64,000 bases of DNA from Chloroflexota bacterium. Its GTDB lineage: Bacteria; Chloroflexota; UBA11872. Every line of letters starts with the position of its first letter. Within the stretch, counting starts at the first letter, position 1. The stretch lies in NCBI GenBank assembly GCA_026707585.1, contig JAPOWQ010000025.1:62001-126000 (forward strand), read 5' to 3'. Under the pieces are notes generated by a model. It searched no databases and was not told where the DNA came from. It saw only the letters and a program-made list of their open reading frames with translations. This document shows, piece after piece, positions 14,856 to 24,332 of this stretch. A program made the position numbers and the translations under genes.

Positions 14856-15218
14856 CTACGTGGCCAGCGGCACCAGCTTCGATTCAAGGATGACCTGGTC
14901 GCGGGTCAGCAGGGGCACACCGTGAACCACGCTCGTCGCGGCGATGATTTCGTCCGCCGGATCGCTGCGGAAGTCGAGACGGGTCGACGCGCGGGCAACT
15001 CTCAAGTCAATTGGCCATCGGTGCAGGCGGCTCAGAACGCGAGTGACGTCCACGTCATCGAGGTCGATGTCCACTCGCTCAAGCTGCACGAGCTTGGCCA
15101 GTTCCCAGAGCACAATTGACGAGATTGACCACTTGTTTCGCGCCAGCAGTCGCTCTTCGGCAGGCCGAAGATCGCGCCGGACGGCATGGATGAGAATCTG
15201 GGTGTCAAGATTCAGCAT
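14856..15218 (-). CDS. PIN-domain toxin, VapC type
   Basis: A 120-residue PIN protein: MLNLDTQILIHAVRRDL holds the first catalytic Asp, SISSIVLWELAKLVQLERVD the Glu, and FRSDPADEIIAATSVVHGVP the C-terminal acidic pair, followed by LLTRDQVIL. It overlaps the 3' end of the upstream antitoxin gene by 14 bases on the same strand. The predicted activity is site-specific RNA cleavage, neutralized by the Phd-type partner. Confidence 0.87.
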   Translation of the reverse strand: MLNLDTQILIHAVRRDLRPAEERLLARNKWSISSIVLWELAKLVQLERVDIDLDDVDVTRVLSRLHRWPIDLRVARASTRLDFRSDPADEIIAATSVVHGVPLLTRDQVILESKLVPLAT

Positions 15219-15429
15219 CGGCGTTCCAGCGGACCCCTGTGGTCGAGATGTCGCCCTTGATCTTGATCTTGCCCCGCAGACTCCCGATCAGGTCCGCGTC
15301 GTGCTCGGGATAAGGTAGAACCCGCGCTACGGGTTTACCGTGCTTGGTGACTACCAAGCCATCGGCTTCGAGCTCGTCCAACAAGGCCAGACACTGGGCC
15401 TTGAACTGCGCCGCTCCGATCGTCCGCAT
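15205..15429 (-). CDS. Phd/YefM-type antitoxin
   Basis: A 74-residue protein: MRTIGAAQFKAQCLALLDEL is the N-terminal DNA-binding half and VVTKHGKPVARVLPYPEHD is the signature HGKPVA strand. The tail (GKIKIKGDISTTG) is the toxin-binding segment. The ATG at 15429 is preferred to a GTG four codons earlier because AAGGAG is correctly spaced for it. The palindrome at 15462-15476 lies 33 bases upstream. Confidence 0.87.
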   Translation of the reverse strand: MRTIGAAQFKAQCLALLDELEADGLVVTKHGKPVARVLPYPEHDADLIGSLRGKIKIKGDISTTGVRWNADAES

Positions 15430-15461
15430 GCTGTTTCGCACTCCTTGAGATGGGGTCTATG

Positions 15462-15476
15462 GTCATACAGTATGAC
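15462..15476. promoter_or_regulatory. Palindromic operator candidate of the Phd/VapC module
   Basis: GTCATAC-A-GTATGAC is a perfect 7+1+7 palindrome just upstream of the antitoxin start on the minus strand. Its position, where a -10 region would be, and its AT-rich sequence fit a Phd-family autorepression site. Confidence 0.6.
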
Positions 15477-15642
15477 TAGTCGCAAATGCTGTCCATAGCG
15501 CTGTAGCTTCGCGTGGACGGCCACTCGCGCCGGCAAGGGGTGACGACAGCCACAGCTTCTCGCATCCGCGCGAGGAGAGCGCTAAGTCACGGCCCTGATT
15601 GCCCGCGAAGCCCACGGGCTTCCGATCGAGTTCCGCGTCTGG

Positions 15643-17190
15643 CTACTTCCCCAGCTCGTCCAAGACCACGTGCGCCGCGTTGTGCCCGGGGGCGCCGGTG
15701 ACCTCGCCGCCGGGGTGGGTGCCGGCGCCGCAGAGGTAGAGGTTCTTGATGGGGGTGCGGTAGTCGGACCAGCCGGGGAGCGGGCGGCGGGACATCATTT
15801 GTTGGGGGATCATGTCCACGTGCCGGATGTTGCCGTCGGTCAGGCCGATGCGGTCTTCGATGTCCTCGGGCGTGAGCATGGTCCAATCGATGATGGCGTC
15901 CCTGAAGTTGGGGGCGTAGCGGCAGAACTCGTCGATCAGCTTTTCGCCGAACTCCTGCCGCTTCTCCGACCACGTGCCCTCCTTGAGGTGCGCCGGCACG
16001 AAGAACACCCACATGGACAGCACGTGCTGTCCCTCGGGCGCCACGGATGGGTCGTACACGGTCGGAATCTGGACCTGGATGACCGGCGTCTCGGGGAGCC
16101 GCCCGTTCGTGGCGTCGAACCAGCTCGACTCGCAGTAGTCGGTTGAGGGGGCGAGATTGATCATCGAGAGGTGTTTGGGGTCGTAGTCGTCGCCCAGGTG
16201 GCGTGAGAAATCGGGCAACTCGCGTAGCGAGCAGAGGAACTTGACCGAGGCGGACTGCGTCTTCAGCGATTCGACCTCGTCCACGACGTCCTGTTCTACG
16301 TCCGACCCGTCCAGCAGCTTGGTGAACGTGCGCTTGGGGTCGGCGTTCGAGAGCACCAGGTCGGCCTCGATCACCTCGCCGTTGGCCAATTCCACGCCGG
16401 TGGCCTGGCCGTTCTCGGTCAGGATGCGGGCAACCTCTGCGCCGGTCCGGATCGACACGCCGGCCGACTCGGCGGAGCGGGCCATGGACTGAGTGATGGA
16501 CCCCATGCCACCGCGCACGATGCCGTAGTTCTCGGTGTCCTCGCGGTAGGCACTGAACCGGTAGAGCGCCATGATGTAGGCGCTGCCGGGGGCGCTGAGG
16601 TTGCCCATGTCGATTGCGCCGATGCTCGCCATCGCCCGCATCTCGTCCGAGACGAAGGTGCGGTCGATCAGGTCGCGCACCGGGACGGTGAGCAGCGTTT
16701 CCAGCAGTTCTTCTTCTTCCTCGTCCTTGAACCGCTCCGTGAGCTCGGCCAGGGAGGGAGGCGGCTGCAGGTAGTAGTCGCTCAGAATCCGCACGGCGCG
16801 GTGCCAGAAGTTGGCCCAGTCCAGCCAGGCCTCGGCGTCCTCGGGCGAGAACTGGCGAATCTCTTCCGCAGTCTTCTCGTCGTCGTGCCACAGCCTGACG
16901 GCGCGCCCGTCGGGAAACGGGTGCAGGCGGCCCGGGTCCAGCGGGTAGACGTGAAACCCGTGGTTCCGCAGCTCGAGTTCGTCGATCACCTTCTGCTGCA
17001 GGATGTGGCACACGTAGGAGCAGGTGGAGATGTGAAAGCCGGGGAACCACTCCTCGGTCACGGCCGCGCCGCCCACCACGTCGCGCCGCTCCAACACCTG
17101 CACGTCCAGCCCGGCCCGACCGAGATACCCGGCGGCTACCAGCCCGTTATGCCCGCCGCCGACGATCACGACTTTCTTGTTCTCGGCCAT
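15643..17190 (-). CDS. FAD-dependent oxidoreductase, PYROXD2 / phytoene-desaturase-like
   Basis: A 515-residue flavoprotein. It opens with KKVVIVGGGHNGLVAAGYLG (the ADP-binding GxGxxG variant seen in PYROXD2-like proteins), then LERRDVVGGAAVTEE. A second conserved block near the C-terminus, LYLCGAGTHPGGEVTGAPGH, completes the FAD site. Relatives are annotated as NAD(P)/FAD oxidoreductases or carotenoid-desaturase-like proteins; the true substrates are mostly unknown. It is transcribed alone. No carotenoid genes are nearby, so a carotenoid role is not supported. Confidence 0.88.
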   Translation of the reverse strand: MAENKKVVIVGGGHNGLVAAGYLGRAGLDVQVLERRDVVGGAAVTEEWFPGFHISTCSYVCHILQQKVIDELELRNHGFHVYPLDPGRLHPFPDGRAVRLWHDDEKTAEEIRQFSPEDAEAWLDWANFWHRAVRILSDYYLQPPPSLAELTERFKDEEEEELLETLLTVPVRDLIDRTFVSDEMRAMASIGAIDMGNLSAPGSAYIMALYRFSAYREDTENYGIVRGGMGSITQSMARSAESAGVSIRTGAEVARILTENGQATGVELANGEVIEADLVLSNADPKRTFTKLLDGSDVEQDVVDEVESLKTQSASVKFLCSLRELPDFSRHLGDDYDPKHLSMINLAPSTDYCESSWFDATNGRLPETPVIQVQIPTVYDPSVAPEGQHVLSMWVFFVPAHLKEGTWSEKRQEFGEKLIDEFCRYAPNFRDAIIDWTMLTPEDIEDRIGLTDGNIRHVDMIPQQMMSRRPLPGWSDYRTPIKNLYLCGAGTHPGGEVTGAPGHNAAHVVLDELGK

Positions 17191-17365
17191 GGCTTTCTCC
17201 CTTTCCCGCTGCCCCGAAAGCTCGCCGCCGTACGCTCTGAGCGCCAGTCCAAACGGCCGCAGGACGCCTGCGCCCCTCGTACCTGATGCAGCGCTGGGTT
17301 ACGCGCCACCTCAGCGGGGCCACCGGGCTAGAATCCCACGCCGTTCGGAGGACGGGTCTGAGCTT

Positions 17366-18481
17366 ATGACACGGGACTCCAGGAAGCCGCTTGGGCTTGA
17401 CGATGTGTTCATCGTCGACTGCGACGTGCATGCCAACGAACCGCCCGAGGCGCTTGCGCCGTACATCGACATGCCCTGGCGCCGTTCATTGGAGCTGTTG
17501 GGCCGCGGGCCGCAGCGCTACCTGGACATTCCCGGCTACGCGCCGATCCTGAACATCGATCCCCCGTTTCCGGATCGCGGGCTGGGCAACCGCACCGTCG
17601 CCACGGCCCGGCAGATGCGTGACGAGTTGGACGAGTTGTCCATCGATGTCGGCATCCTCTTTCCCGACAACCTGCTGAAGATCGCGGTGTTCCCGCACGT
17701 CGACTACGCGGCGGCGCTGGGGCGTGCCTATAACGCCTGGCTGGCGGATGCGTGGGTGAGCCGCGAAACCGGCTTGTACGGCGCCGTGCTGGCCGTGCCG
17801 CAGGACCCTAAGGACGCGGCCGACCAGATCCGCACCTATGGCGCCGACGACAGGTTCGTGGCCGTCTATCTGCCCGTCGCGGGCCTGCGCCCGCTCTGGG
17901 GCGACCGCATGTACGACCCGATCTACGAAGCGGCGGAGGAGATGGGCCTGCCGGTGATGCTCCACAGCGTCGGCATCATCCACCCGCACTTCCCGTTCAA
18001 CCTGGAGCACGTGGAGTCGCGCATCGTCCGCCATCCCATCAACCACGAGTTCGCGCTGATGGCCAACCTGTTCACCATGCTCACGTCCGGCGTGCCGGTC
18101 AGGTACCCGGACCTGGAGATCGTCTTCACCGAGGGCGGCGTGTCGTGGGTGCCCTTCTGCATGTGGCGGATGGATAAGGAATACGCCGAGATTCCCACCG
18201 GCGCTCCCTTCCTGGAGCGTCCGCCGAGCGACTACATCAAGGAGATGTATTTCTGTACCCAGCCGATCGAGGAGCCGGAACGCTCCCGCGATCTGCTGAC
18301 CATGATCGACCTGTTCGATGGGCGCGATAAGGTCATCTTCGCTTCCGACTGGCCGCACCACGACTTCGACCATCCGCGCACGGTGCTGAACATGCCGTTC
18401 GACGCGGAGCTCAAGCGCAACATCATGGGCGAAACCGCCCGCCACCTCTTCAAGCTGCCGGTCCCCGTTCCCGTCGCCTGA
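17366..18481 (+). CDS. Amidohydrolase-2 family metal-dependent hydrolase or decarboxylase
   Basis: A 371-residue TIM-barrel enzyme. Metal ligands can be read: VDCDVHANEPPEALAPYI gives the D-x-H start, LPVMLHSVGI a barrel histidine, and KVIFASDWPHHDFDHPRTVL the late Asp with adjacent histidines. The subgroup (PF04909) includes decarboxylases acting on aromatic acids as well as hydrolases. The last base of its TGA is the first base of the next gene's ATG, so it is translationally coupled to the Rieske protein; the two probably act in one oxidative degradation step. Confidence 0.88.
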   Translation: MTRDSRKPLGLDDVFIVDCDVHANEPPEALAPYIDMPWRRSLELLGRGPQRYLDIPGYAPILNIDPPFPDRGLGNRTVATARQMRDELDELSIDVGILFPDNLLKIAVFPHVDYAAALGRAYNAWLADAWVSRETGLYGAVLAVPQDPKDAADQIRTYGADDRFVAVYLPVAGLRPLWGDRMYDPIYEAAEEMGLPVMLHSVGIIHPHFPFNLEHVESRIVRHPINHEFALMANLFTMLTSGVPVRYPDLEIVFTEGGVSWVPFCMWRMDKEYAEIPTGAPFLERPPSDYIKEMYFCTQPIEEPERSRDLLTMIDLFDGRDKVIFASDWPHHDFDHPRTVLNMPFDAELKRNIMGETARHLFKLPVPVPVA

Positions 18482-18867
18482 TGCCGCGCATCCGGGTGCG
18501 GCCGGCGGATGAGATCCAGCCCGGCCAGCCGGCCTTCGTGAGTCATGGCGATATCGAAATCGCGGTCTTTCGCGTGGACGACGGCTTTCGCGCCTACCGC
18601 AATCGTTGCCCCCACCAGCAGGGCCCGGTGTGTACGGGTCCCGTCAGCGGGACCCTGGTCGCGACGGCCGACACCGACTGGCGCCTGGCCTGGGTGCTGG
18701 ACGGCCGGGTGCTGATCTGCCCCTGGCACAGCATGGAGTTTGACCTGGACAGCGGCCGGCGCATTCGCGCCCGTACCGAACGGCTGCGAGCGTTCCCCGT
18801 AGAAGTCGACAATGGCGAGGTATTTGTCCAGATCGGCCCGCGTGCCGCTCCAGCGGCTACGGGTTAG
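18481..18867 (+). CDS. Rieske [2Fe-2S] ferredoxin-like protein
   Basis: A 128-residue single-domain Rieske protein. The cluster ligands are in NRCPHQQGPVCTG and LICPWHSMEFDLDSG (C-x-H and C-x-x-H). The spacing between them is longer than in most ferredoxins because of an inserted segment around TLVATADTDWRLAWVLDG. It has no mononuclear iron domain, so it is an electron carrier or the small part of a split oxygenase. It is coupled to the upstream amidohydrolase, and its 3' end overlaps the convergent membrane-protein gene by 11 bases. Confidence 0.87.
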   Translation: MPRIRVRPADEIQPGQPAFVSHGDIEIAVFRVDDGFRAYRNRCPHQQGPVCTGPVSGTLVATADTDWRLAWVLDGRVLICPWHSMEFDLDSGRRIRARTERLRAFPVEVDNGEVFVQIGPRAAPAATG

Positions 18868-21397
18868 CGGGGCTGACGATCACCTCGATCTCGACGGGAT
18901 CGTTGTCGAACCATCCCACCAGTTCCGCCAGCATGGAGACTCGCACGACATAGCGACCCGGCTCATCGGGCGCGCGCAAGTGTCCGGTGAAGGCATAGCC
19001 GAGCCCCGGCGGAATGTCACGGAAGATGTGGCCCAGCAGGACGACCCGGCCTTCGTACCTCGGCTGTTCAGTCTCGCTGCCGTCGTCGTTGACCTTCCAC
19101 CAGCGCCAGCCCAGGCGAATGTTGGCTTCGTCGGTCCAGCTCTTTTGCCCGATATTGAGGGCGTCCACATGCAGCGGGAGCAGCTCCGAGGGCGTCGTGC
19201 GGAAGCTGGCGGAGGTACGCAACGCCAGGCTGGCCAGCATCCCGTCAGCGTGGCCCCCGAAGGCGGCGGGTAGCACCGGCTCGACTCGGACGTGGCGTTC
19301 GAACAGTCGCTCGCCATCCGCGGTCGCCCGCAGGGTGTAGCTGCCAGGGGCGCGCGGCGAAAACTGATGGACGGGGATCGCGTACACCTGCCCCGGTCGC
19401 AAAAACGGCGGCGGAAGCGCGTCGGTTTCGTAGGAGGTTTCGACCTCTCCGTCGTCCCGGATCCACTCCATGTACAGGCGGCGCACGCGGGAGTCGCCCG
19501 GCGGCAGCCAGGGCGCCGGCGTGGGATTCCGCATGACCATGGTGCTGATAAAGCCCGCGTCCGGATTGACGACGTCGGCCAGCGCGGTGACGTGCAGGTC
19601 GGCCCACCGGTCGGCAGGCGAGTTGCGGCGTTCGCCGAGCGTGATGAGCAAGCGGTCGCCGGATGTCCGGCTGTCTTCGACCTGGGGGCTGCGCGCAAAG
19701 GCTTCCCAAAGCACGCTGCGGCCGCCAATCATCCCGAGGTCGACTGCGACCGTACGGATCCCATAGGCCTGTAATCCGGCGGCCAGGCCCTCCAGTTCGC
19801 CGGCCATCAGCGGCTGGGTCATTTCCTTGAAGTACCAGTACTGCTGCCAGATATGTCCCGAGTAGCCATTGACGATGGGGCCAACGCCGGCTTCGGTGGC
19901 CATCCACATGCGCCAGACTTCTTCGCCTGCCGAGACCGGAACCAGGAGCATGGGGCCGGTGGCGGATTGGCTCAGGTCGGCTCGCAGGCGTTCGTCAGTC
20001 GGGATTGGGAATGTCGCCAGCGGTGTGGGGAACGCCTCCAGCACGACCAGGACGCTGGCAAGCAGGCCGAGCAGTGGGGCGGCCAGCCATCGGCGGGCGA
20101 GCCGGCGCCGCATGGCGTACACGCCGATGCCACCGAGCACGGCCAGCGCAAAGTGCCCGAGCAGCGAAAAGCGCGCCACCACGCGGATGGCGCGAAACAC
20201 CGGCACGTGCTCGAACAGCAGGAGATAGGGCAGCTGGTGCTCGCTGACGATCTCGTTCCGCTTCCAGTGAGTTCCCAGCGAGAACAGCACGGCAACGGCG
20301 ACAAGCGCGAGCAGGAGCGCACAGACCCTTCGCAGCTCGCGGCGTCGTTCGGTCCAGCCCAGCAGACCGGCTGCCAGCCCCAGGACGGCGAGCGTGGGGG
20401 GCCCAACGCCCGGAAAGACCCGCCGCTCGCCGCTGGGGACGGGAAAGCGATCCATCAGTGCGCCGTACCACTGCAATCGTCCGTTGGGCGAGAGGTAATC
20501 GCGCAGTTGCGGCGCATAGCTCTGAACCTCGGTAATGTCGCGGTTCGCCCGCCAGGCGTCCGAAAAGCTGAGGTAGCCGTGCACGATGGGAAGAAACGGC
20601 AGGCTGGCCACGATTCCGGCGCCGGCCAGGGCCAGCCCCATCCGCAGGTCGCGGGCGGCCAGGACCCGGTACACGGCCGGGGGTACGACAAACGCGGCGT
20701 AGACCATGGCCGCGATGACGCCCAGGTGCACCGCCGTCGATAGCTGGATCCACACCATCAGGGTCGCCAGCCCGAAGTCCAGCCAGCCGCCGCCGCGCCA
20801 GAGGCGAATCCCGAACAGCAGCACCAGCGGCAGGTACCACGCGCCCAGGAACTGGAAGTGGTTCGCGTATGCCAGCTGCAATGGCCCGAACGCGTATACC
20901 GTCCCGGCCAGCAGGGCCGCCGGCCGGGAGCGGGTGAGCCCGAGGACCGTCGCGTACATCGCACCGGCGTTCAAGGCGAAGGCCGCGATGTGGGTGAGGC
21001 TGTAGGCAAGCACCGGGCTCTGGGTGATCCACGCCAGCGGGCCGTAGATCGGGAGGAACCCGAGCAGTAGATCCGACCCGAACAGCGCCCCGCCGGACCC
21101 GTAGTAGAAGTTGCCTACGAAAAAGTCGCCGGGCTTCGAGAACAGGGCCGTACGGCTCCATTCCAGGATGCTAAGCAGGAATAGCTGATCGCCGCTCGGC
21201 TTGTAGGTGATGTGCGTCCCGGCAACCAGTAGCAGCGGGTGCGTGAAGAGAACGGCGGCGGCCAGATAGAGCAGCGCGGCTACGGCGTGCCACCAACGCT
21301 GATCGTCAACCCACCACGCCGCGGCCGCGGCCCACCATCCCCGCGTGGTCGAGGCCACGCGCGGTCCGGGCGTGGTCGGGGCGGCCGCCTCAGTCAC
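18857..21397 (-). CDS. Large polytopic membrane protein, GT-C / YfhO-like, with C-terminal beta domains
   Basis: About 846 residues. The first 470 hold around a dozen hydrophobic helices (for example AVAALLYLAAAVLFTHPLLL, LAVLGGIGVYAMRRRLARRW), with the acidic loop GDQLFLLSILEWSRTALFSK after TM1, typical of GT-C lipid-linked sugar transferases. The C-terminal 300 residues are soluble and beta-rich (YTLRATADGERLFERHVRVE; PGRYVVRVSMLAELVGWFD), like Ig-type domains outside the membrane. The GTG at 21397 has a better ribosome site (GGGGA) than the GTG at 21433. The likely role is glycosylation of a lipid or surface polymer; substrate unknown. Confidence 0.75.
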   Translation of the reverse strand: MTEAAAPTTPGPRVASTTRGWWAAAAAWWVDDQRWWHAVAALLYLAAAVLFTHPLLLVAGTHITYKPSGDQLFLLSILEWSRTALFSKPGDFFVGNFYYGSGGALFGSDLLLGFLPIYGPLAWITQSPVLAYSLTHIAAFALNAGAMYATVLGLTRSRPAALLAGTVYAFGPLQLAYANHFQFLGAWYLPLVLLFGIRLWRGGGWLDFGLATLMVWIQLSTAVHLGVIAAMVYAAFVVPPAVYRVLAARDLRMGLALAGAGIVASLPFLPIVHGYLSFSDAWRANRDITEVQSYAPQLRDYLSPNGRLQWYGALMDRFPVPSGERRVFPGVGPPTLAVLGLAAGLLGWTERRRELRRVCALLLALVAVAVLFSLGTHWKRNEIVSEHQLPYLLLFEHVPVFRAIRVVARFSLLGHFALAVLGGIGVYAMRRRLARRWLAAPLLGLLASVLVVLEAFPTPLATFPIPTDERLRADLSQSATGPMLLVPVSAGEEVWRMWMATEAGVGPIVNGYSGHIWQQYWYFKEMTQPLMAGELEGLAAGLQAYGIRTVAVDLGMIGGRSVLWEAFARSPQVEDSRTSGDRLLITLGERRNSPADRWADLHVTALADVVNPDAGFISTMVMRNPTPAPWLPPGDSRVRRLYMEWIRDDGEVETSYETDALPPPFLRPGQVYAIPVHQFSPRAPGSYTLRATADGERLFERHVRVEPVLPAAFGGHADGMLASLALRTSASFRTTPSELLPLHVDALNIGQKSWTDEANIRLGWRWWKVNDDGSETEQPRYEGRVVLLGHIFRDIPPGLGYAFTGHLRAPDEPGRYVVRVSMLAELVGWFDNDPVEIEVIVSPANP

Positions 21398-21596
21398 GCA
21401 GTCCCCGCATCCTTCGTGGGTGGCCGGGTCCACGCTCCGCCGACTTCAACCCTGAGCGCACCATACTGACAGACGTAGTCGTGGGTCCCAGCCGACGGGC
21501 GTTTCCGCCGCGGCCAGCGGCGATTCCCGGGCCGCGGGCGGCCACGGCCCTGGCATGTAGGCTTGACAAAACGAGGGCTGCGGGGGGATGCGCCGG

Positions 21597-22751
21597 ATGC
21601 AATTCGTCTCCGCCATCTCGCTCGAGGTGGATCCCAGTCGCATCGCCCAGGACATTCACGACCAGCTTGGCGCCGACGGCCCCTTCGATCTGGTCGTCGT
21701 CTTTGTTCGCCCGCAGACCGATCCGAGGGGCGACGAAGTCCTCTCGGGTTTGTACGAGCAGCTGACGCCCGGATGCTTCATCGGCTGTACCGCCGGCGGG
21801 GTGGTTGGCGCCGGCCGCGAGATCGAGGATGACACGGCAACCGCCGTGCTGGCCGCTCGCCTTCCGGGCGTCAGGGTCGATCCGCTGCCCGACCTGGATG
21901 ACGACGCCGTGAGCCTGGAGACGGACGACTTGCAGGCGTGCATCGTGCTGGTCGATCCATTCTCCACGGCAACCGAAGCCCTGCTGCATCGGCTGGACCA
22001 GTTGGCGCCCGGCATACCGGTGATAGGGGGCGTGGCCAGTTGGGCTTCGGCGCCGGGACGCAATCGCCTGGCGCAGGACGGCGCGGTTGCGAATACGGGC
22101 CTTGTCGGAGTCACGCTGCGCGGCAATGTGCGGGTCAGCACCATCGTTTCCCAGGGTTGTCGACCCGTGGGGGATTGGTTCACGGTCACCAGCAGCCGCA
22201 GCAACCTGGTCCAGGAACTGGACGGGAAGCCGCCGCTTGAAGTCCTCCAGCAAGTCTTTAGCGAAGCCAGCCCGGATGACCAGAAGCTCATGCGCTCCGG
22301 CATCCTCCTCGGGCGAGGTGTGGCCCAGCAGCCGGATGATCTCGGCCACGGATCCTTCATCATCCGCGTCGTGCTGGGCGCGGACCGGGAGTCCGGCGCG
22401 ATCAGCGTGGCCGACCGGGTGCGTGAGGGCGAGTTCGTGCAGTTCCACGTGCGCGATGCGCAGAGCGCCCGCGACGACCTGGAAATGCTGCTGACGCCGC
22501 AGGTCTTCGAGGAGACCGCCGCCGGCGCGCTGCTCTTTACCTGCAACGGCCGCGGCGAACGCTTCTTCGAGGAGCGCGACGCCGACATCGCGATCATCAG
22601 CAACGCCCTTGGCGAGCACGTGCCCGTGGCCGGATTCTTCTGCGGCGGCGAAATCGGGCCGATCGGCTCGGCCAACTTCGTCCACGGCTACACCGCCAGC
22701 CTGGCGGTCTTTCGCCCTGCGTCCAGTCCTGGGCCGACTGCCGAGGTCTGA
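21597..22751 (+). CDS. FIST (N and C domain) sensory-type protein
   Basis: A 384-residue soluble protein. The FIST_N part contains GCFIGCTAGGVVGAGREIED and IPVIGGVASWASAPGRN; the FIST_C part has GALLFTCNGRGERFFEERDA and VPVAGFFCGGEIGPIG. FIST proteins are proposed small-ligand (amino-acid-like) sensors, often linked to signalling, but this one carries no output domain. The ATG at 21597 is preferred to the one at 21588 because GGGGGG touches the latter. The nearest genes are transporters on the opposite strand. Confidence 0.87.
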   Translation: MQFVSAISLEVDPSRIAQDIHDQLGADGPFDLVVVFVRPQTDPRGDEVLSGLYEQLTPGCFIGCTAGGVVGAGREIEDDTATAVLAARLPGVRVDPLPDLDDDAVSLETDDLQACIVLVDPFSTATEALLHRLDQLAPGIPVIGGVASWASAPGRNRLAQDGAVANTGLVGVTLRGNVRVSTIVSQGCRPVGDWFTVTSSRSNLVQELDGKPPLEVLQQVFSEASPDDQKLMRSGILLGRGVAQQPDDLGHGSFIIRVVLGADRESGAISVADRVREGEFVQFHVRDAQSARDDLEMLLTPQVFEETAAGALLFTCNGRGERFFEERDADIAIISNALGEHVPVAGFFCGGEIGPIGSANFVHGYTASLAVFRPASSPGPTAEV

Positions 22752-22790
22752 ACCTGCACCGTCGGCATCCGCCGACCAGCCGACCGTCGC

Positions 22791-24305
22791 CTAAACCTGC
22801 GCTAGTTCTCCGCTCACGACCCGGTCAAACTCGCGCGCGCTCTCCTCGGCCGGGGGCGAGGTCAAGAGCGAACCGAGCACGGCCGCCGCGGATCCGGCAA
22901 CGAATCCCGGCAGCGCCGGCATGATGTCGAACATTCCCTGGGGACCGCCCGCCAAGACGAACTGCCACAGCGACGCCACCACGAATCCAACCACCACCCC
23001 AGCCATCGCCCCGCCCAGATTGAACCGCCGCCAGTACAGCGCCAGGATCACCGTTGGACCGAACGTCGCGCCCATCCCGCCCCAGGCATAGGCGACGAGA
23101 TTCAGCACGGTGTCGGGAACGGCTATGGCCAGGACTGCCGCCAGCGTCCCGATCAGAATCAGTAGCCCACGCCCCAGCCAGACCCGTCGCGACGCGCTGA
23201 GCGAACCGGCGAACCGGCGCAGCAGCGGCAGATCTCCGGCCGCGATGGCCGACGACAGCAGCAACTGCGAATCCGCCGTGCTCATCACCGCCGCGATGAC
23301 CGCCGTTAGCAGCAGGCCCCCGATGACCGCGGGAAAGAAGTGCTCCGCCACTAGGAAATACACCCGCTCCGCGTCAAGGGTGGTGACTCCGGCTTCGTCG
23401 AGCGCGGGCCGCGCGAACAGTCCCAGCAGGAAGCTCAGCGAATAGACCAGGCACAGCCACAGCGTCGAGAGATTGCGGCTCTGCTTGATCATGTCTTCCC
23501 GTTCCACGGCCATGAAGCGCTGCAATACGTGCTGCGCGCCAAAGAATCCAAGCCCCCAGCCCATCATTCCGATCACGAACACCGGCGTGACCGCCTGGCC
23601 CTGCGTGTCGGTCAACGGGTTCATGAAGCCCTCCACGCCGCCGCCCACACCTCCAAGGGGATCCTCGGCCGCAATGATCACGGTCGCCAGCATGATCACG
23701 AAGCCAACCAGGATCAGCAGCGCCTGGAATACGTCGGTCCTGGAAACGGCCAGGAAACCGCCGATGAAGGTGTACGACGAGACGGCGATCAGCGTGAGGA
23801 TCAGTCCCAGGGTGGCGTCCAGTCCGAATTGCGTGTTGAGCAGCTTGGACCCGGCGACCAGGCCTGACGTGATGTAGAAAACGATGAAGAAGATGGTGAA
23901 GGCCGCGCTGATCGCACGGAGAACTCGCGTTTCGTCCCGCAGCCGGCGTTCCAGGAACTCTGGCAGCGTCAGCGAGTCGTCCATCGAAATGGTGTAGCGG
24001 CGCAGGCGCTTCGCGACGATCGTCCAGTTGATCCAGGCGCCGATCACCAGGAAAACGACAATCCAGAGCTGATTGGCGCCGCTCGTGAACGCGAGCGCTG
24101 GAAACACCAGCATCGTCCAGCCGCTGGTGGTCGACGAGCCGGCGCTCAGCGCGGTCGTGAAGCTGCTCAGCCGCCGCCGACCGAGCACGTAGTCGGACAT
24201 GGCCGACATGCTTCGAACGCGGACGATGGCGATTCCAATCAGGATCGCGAAGTACGCCACGAAGACGAAGACGATCCAGGCGTTGTGCAGGACCTCGCCT
24301 GTCAC
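22791..24305 (-). CDS. Sodium:solute symporter, PutP-like
   Basis: A 504-residue protein with 12-13 predicted membrane helices, the same length as E. coli PutP. The SSS signatures are SAGSSTTSGWTMLVFPALAF (TM2, equivalent to the Na+-binding region of PutP), IGGFLAVSRTDVFQALLILV (TM6) and MSTADSQLLLSSAIAAGD (TM9). It imports proline or a related small organic solute with Na+. It follows the lipoprotein binding-protein gene by 27 bases on the same strand, and the four transport genes up to 29.7 kb share orientation. Confidence 0.88.
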   Translation of the reverse strand: MTGEVLHNAWIVFVFVAYFAILIGIAIVRVRSMSAMSDYVLGRRRLSSFTTALSAGSSTTSGWTMLVFPALAFTSGANQLWIVVFLVIGAWINWTIVAKRLRRYTISMDDSLTLPEFLERRLRDETRVLRAISAAFTIFFIVFYITSGLVAGSKLLNTQFGLDATLGLILTLIAVSSYTFIGGFLAVSRTDVFQALLILVGFVIMLATVIIAAEDPLGGVGGGVEGFMNPLTDTQGQAVTPVFVIGMMGWGLGFFGAQHVLQRFMAVEREDMIKQSRNLSTLWLCLVYSLSFLLGLFARPALDEAGVTTLDAERVYFLVAEHFFPAVIGGLLLTAVIAAVMSTADSQLLLSSAIAAGDLPLLRRFAGSLSASRRVWLGRGLLILIGTLAAVLAIAVPDTVLNLVAYAWGGMGATFGPTVILALYWRRFNLGGAMAGVVVGFVVASLWQFVLAGGPQGMFDIMPALPGFVAGSAAAVLGSLLTSPPAEESAREFDRVVSGELAQV

Positions 24306-24332
24306 GTCAGGCGCCCGGCGAGATTCGTGCCG

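Noticed and set aside
15587-17050. 487-codon minus-strand frame overlapping the FAD oxidoreductase
   Set aside because: Low-complexity Arg/Gly/Pro composition and no motifs; it is an out-of-frame reading of the real gene.
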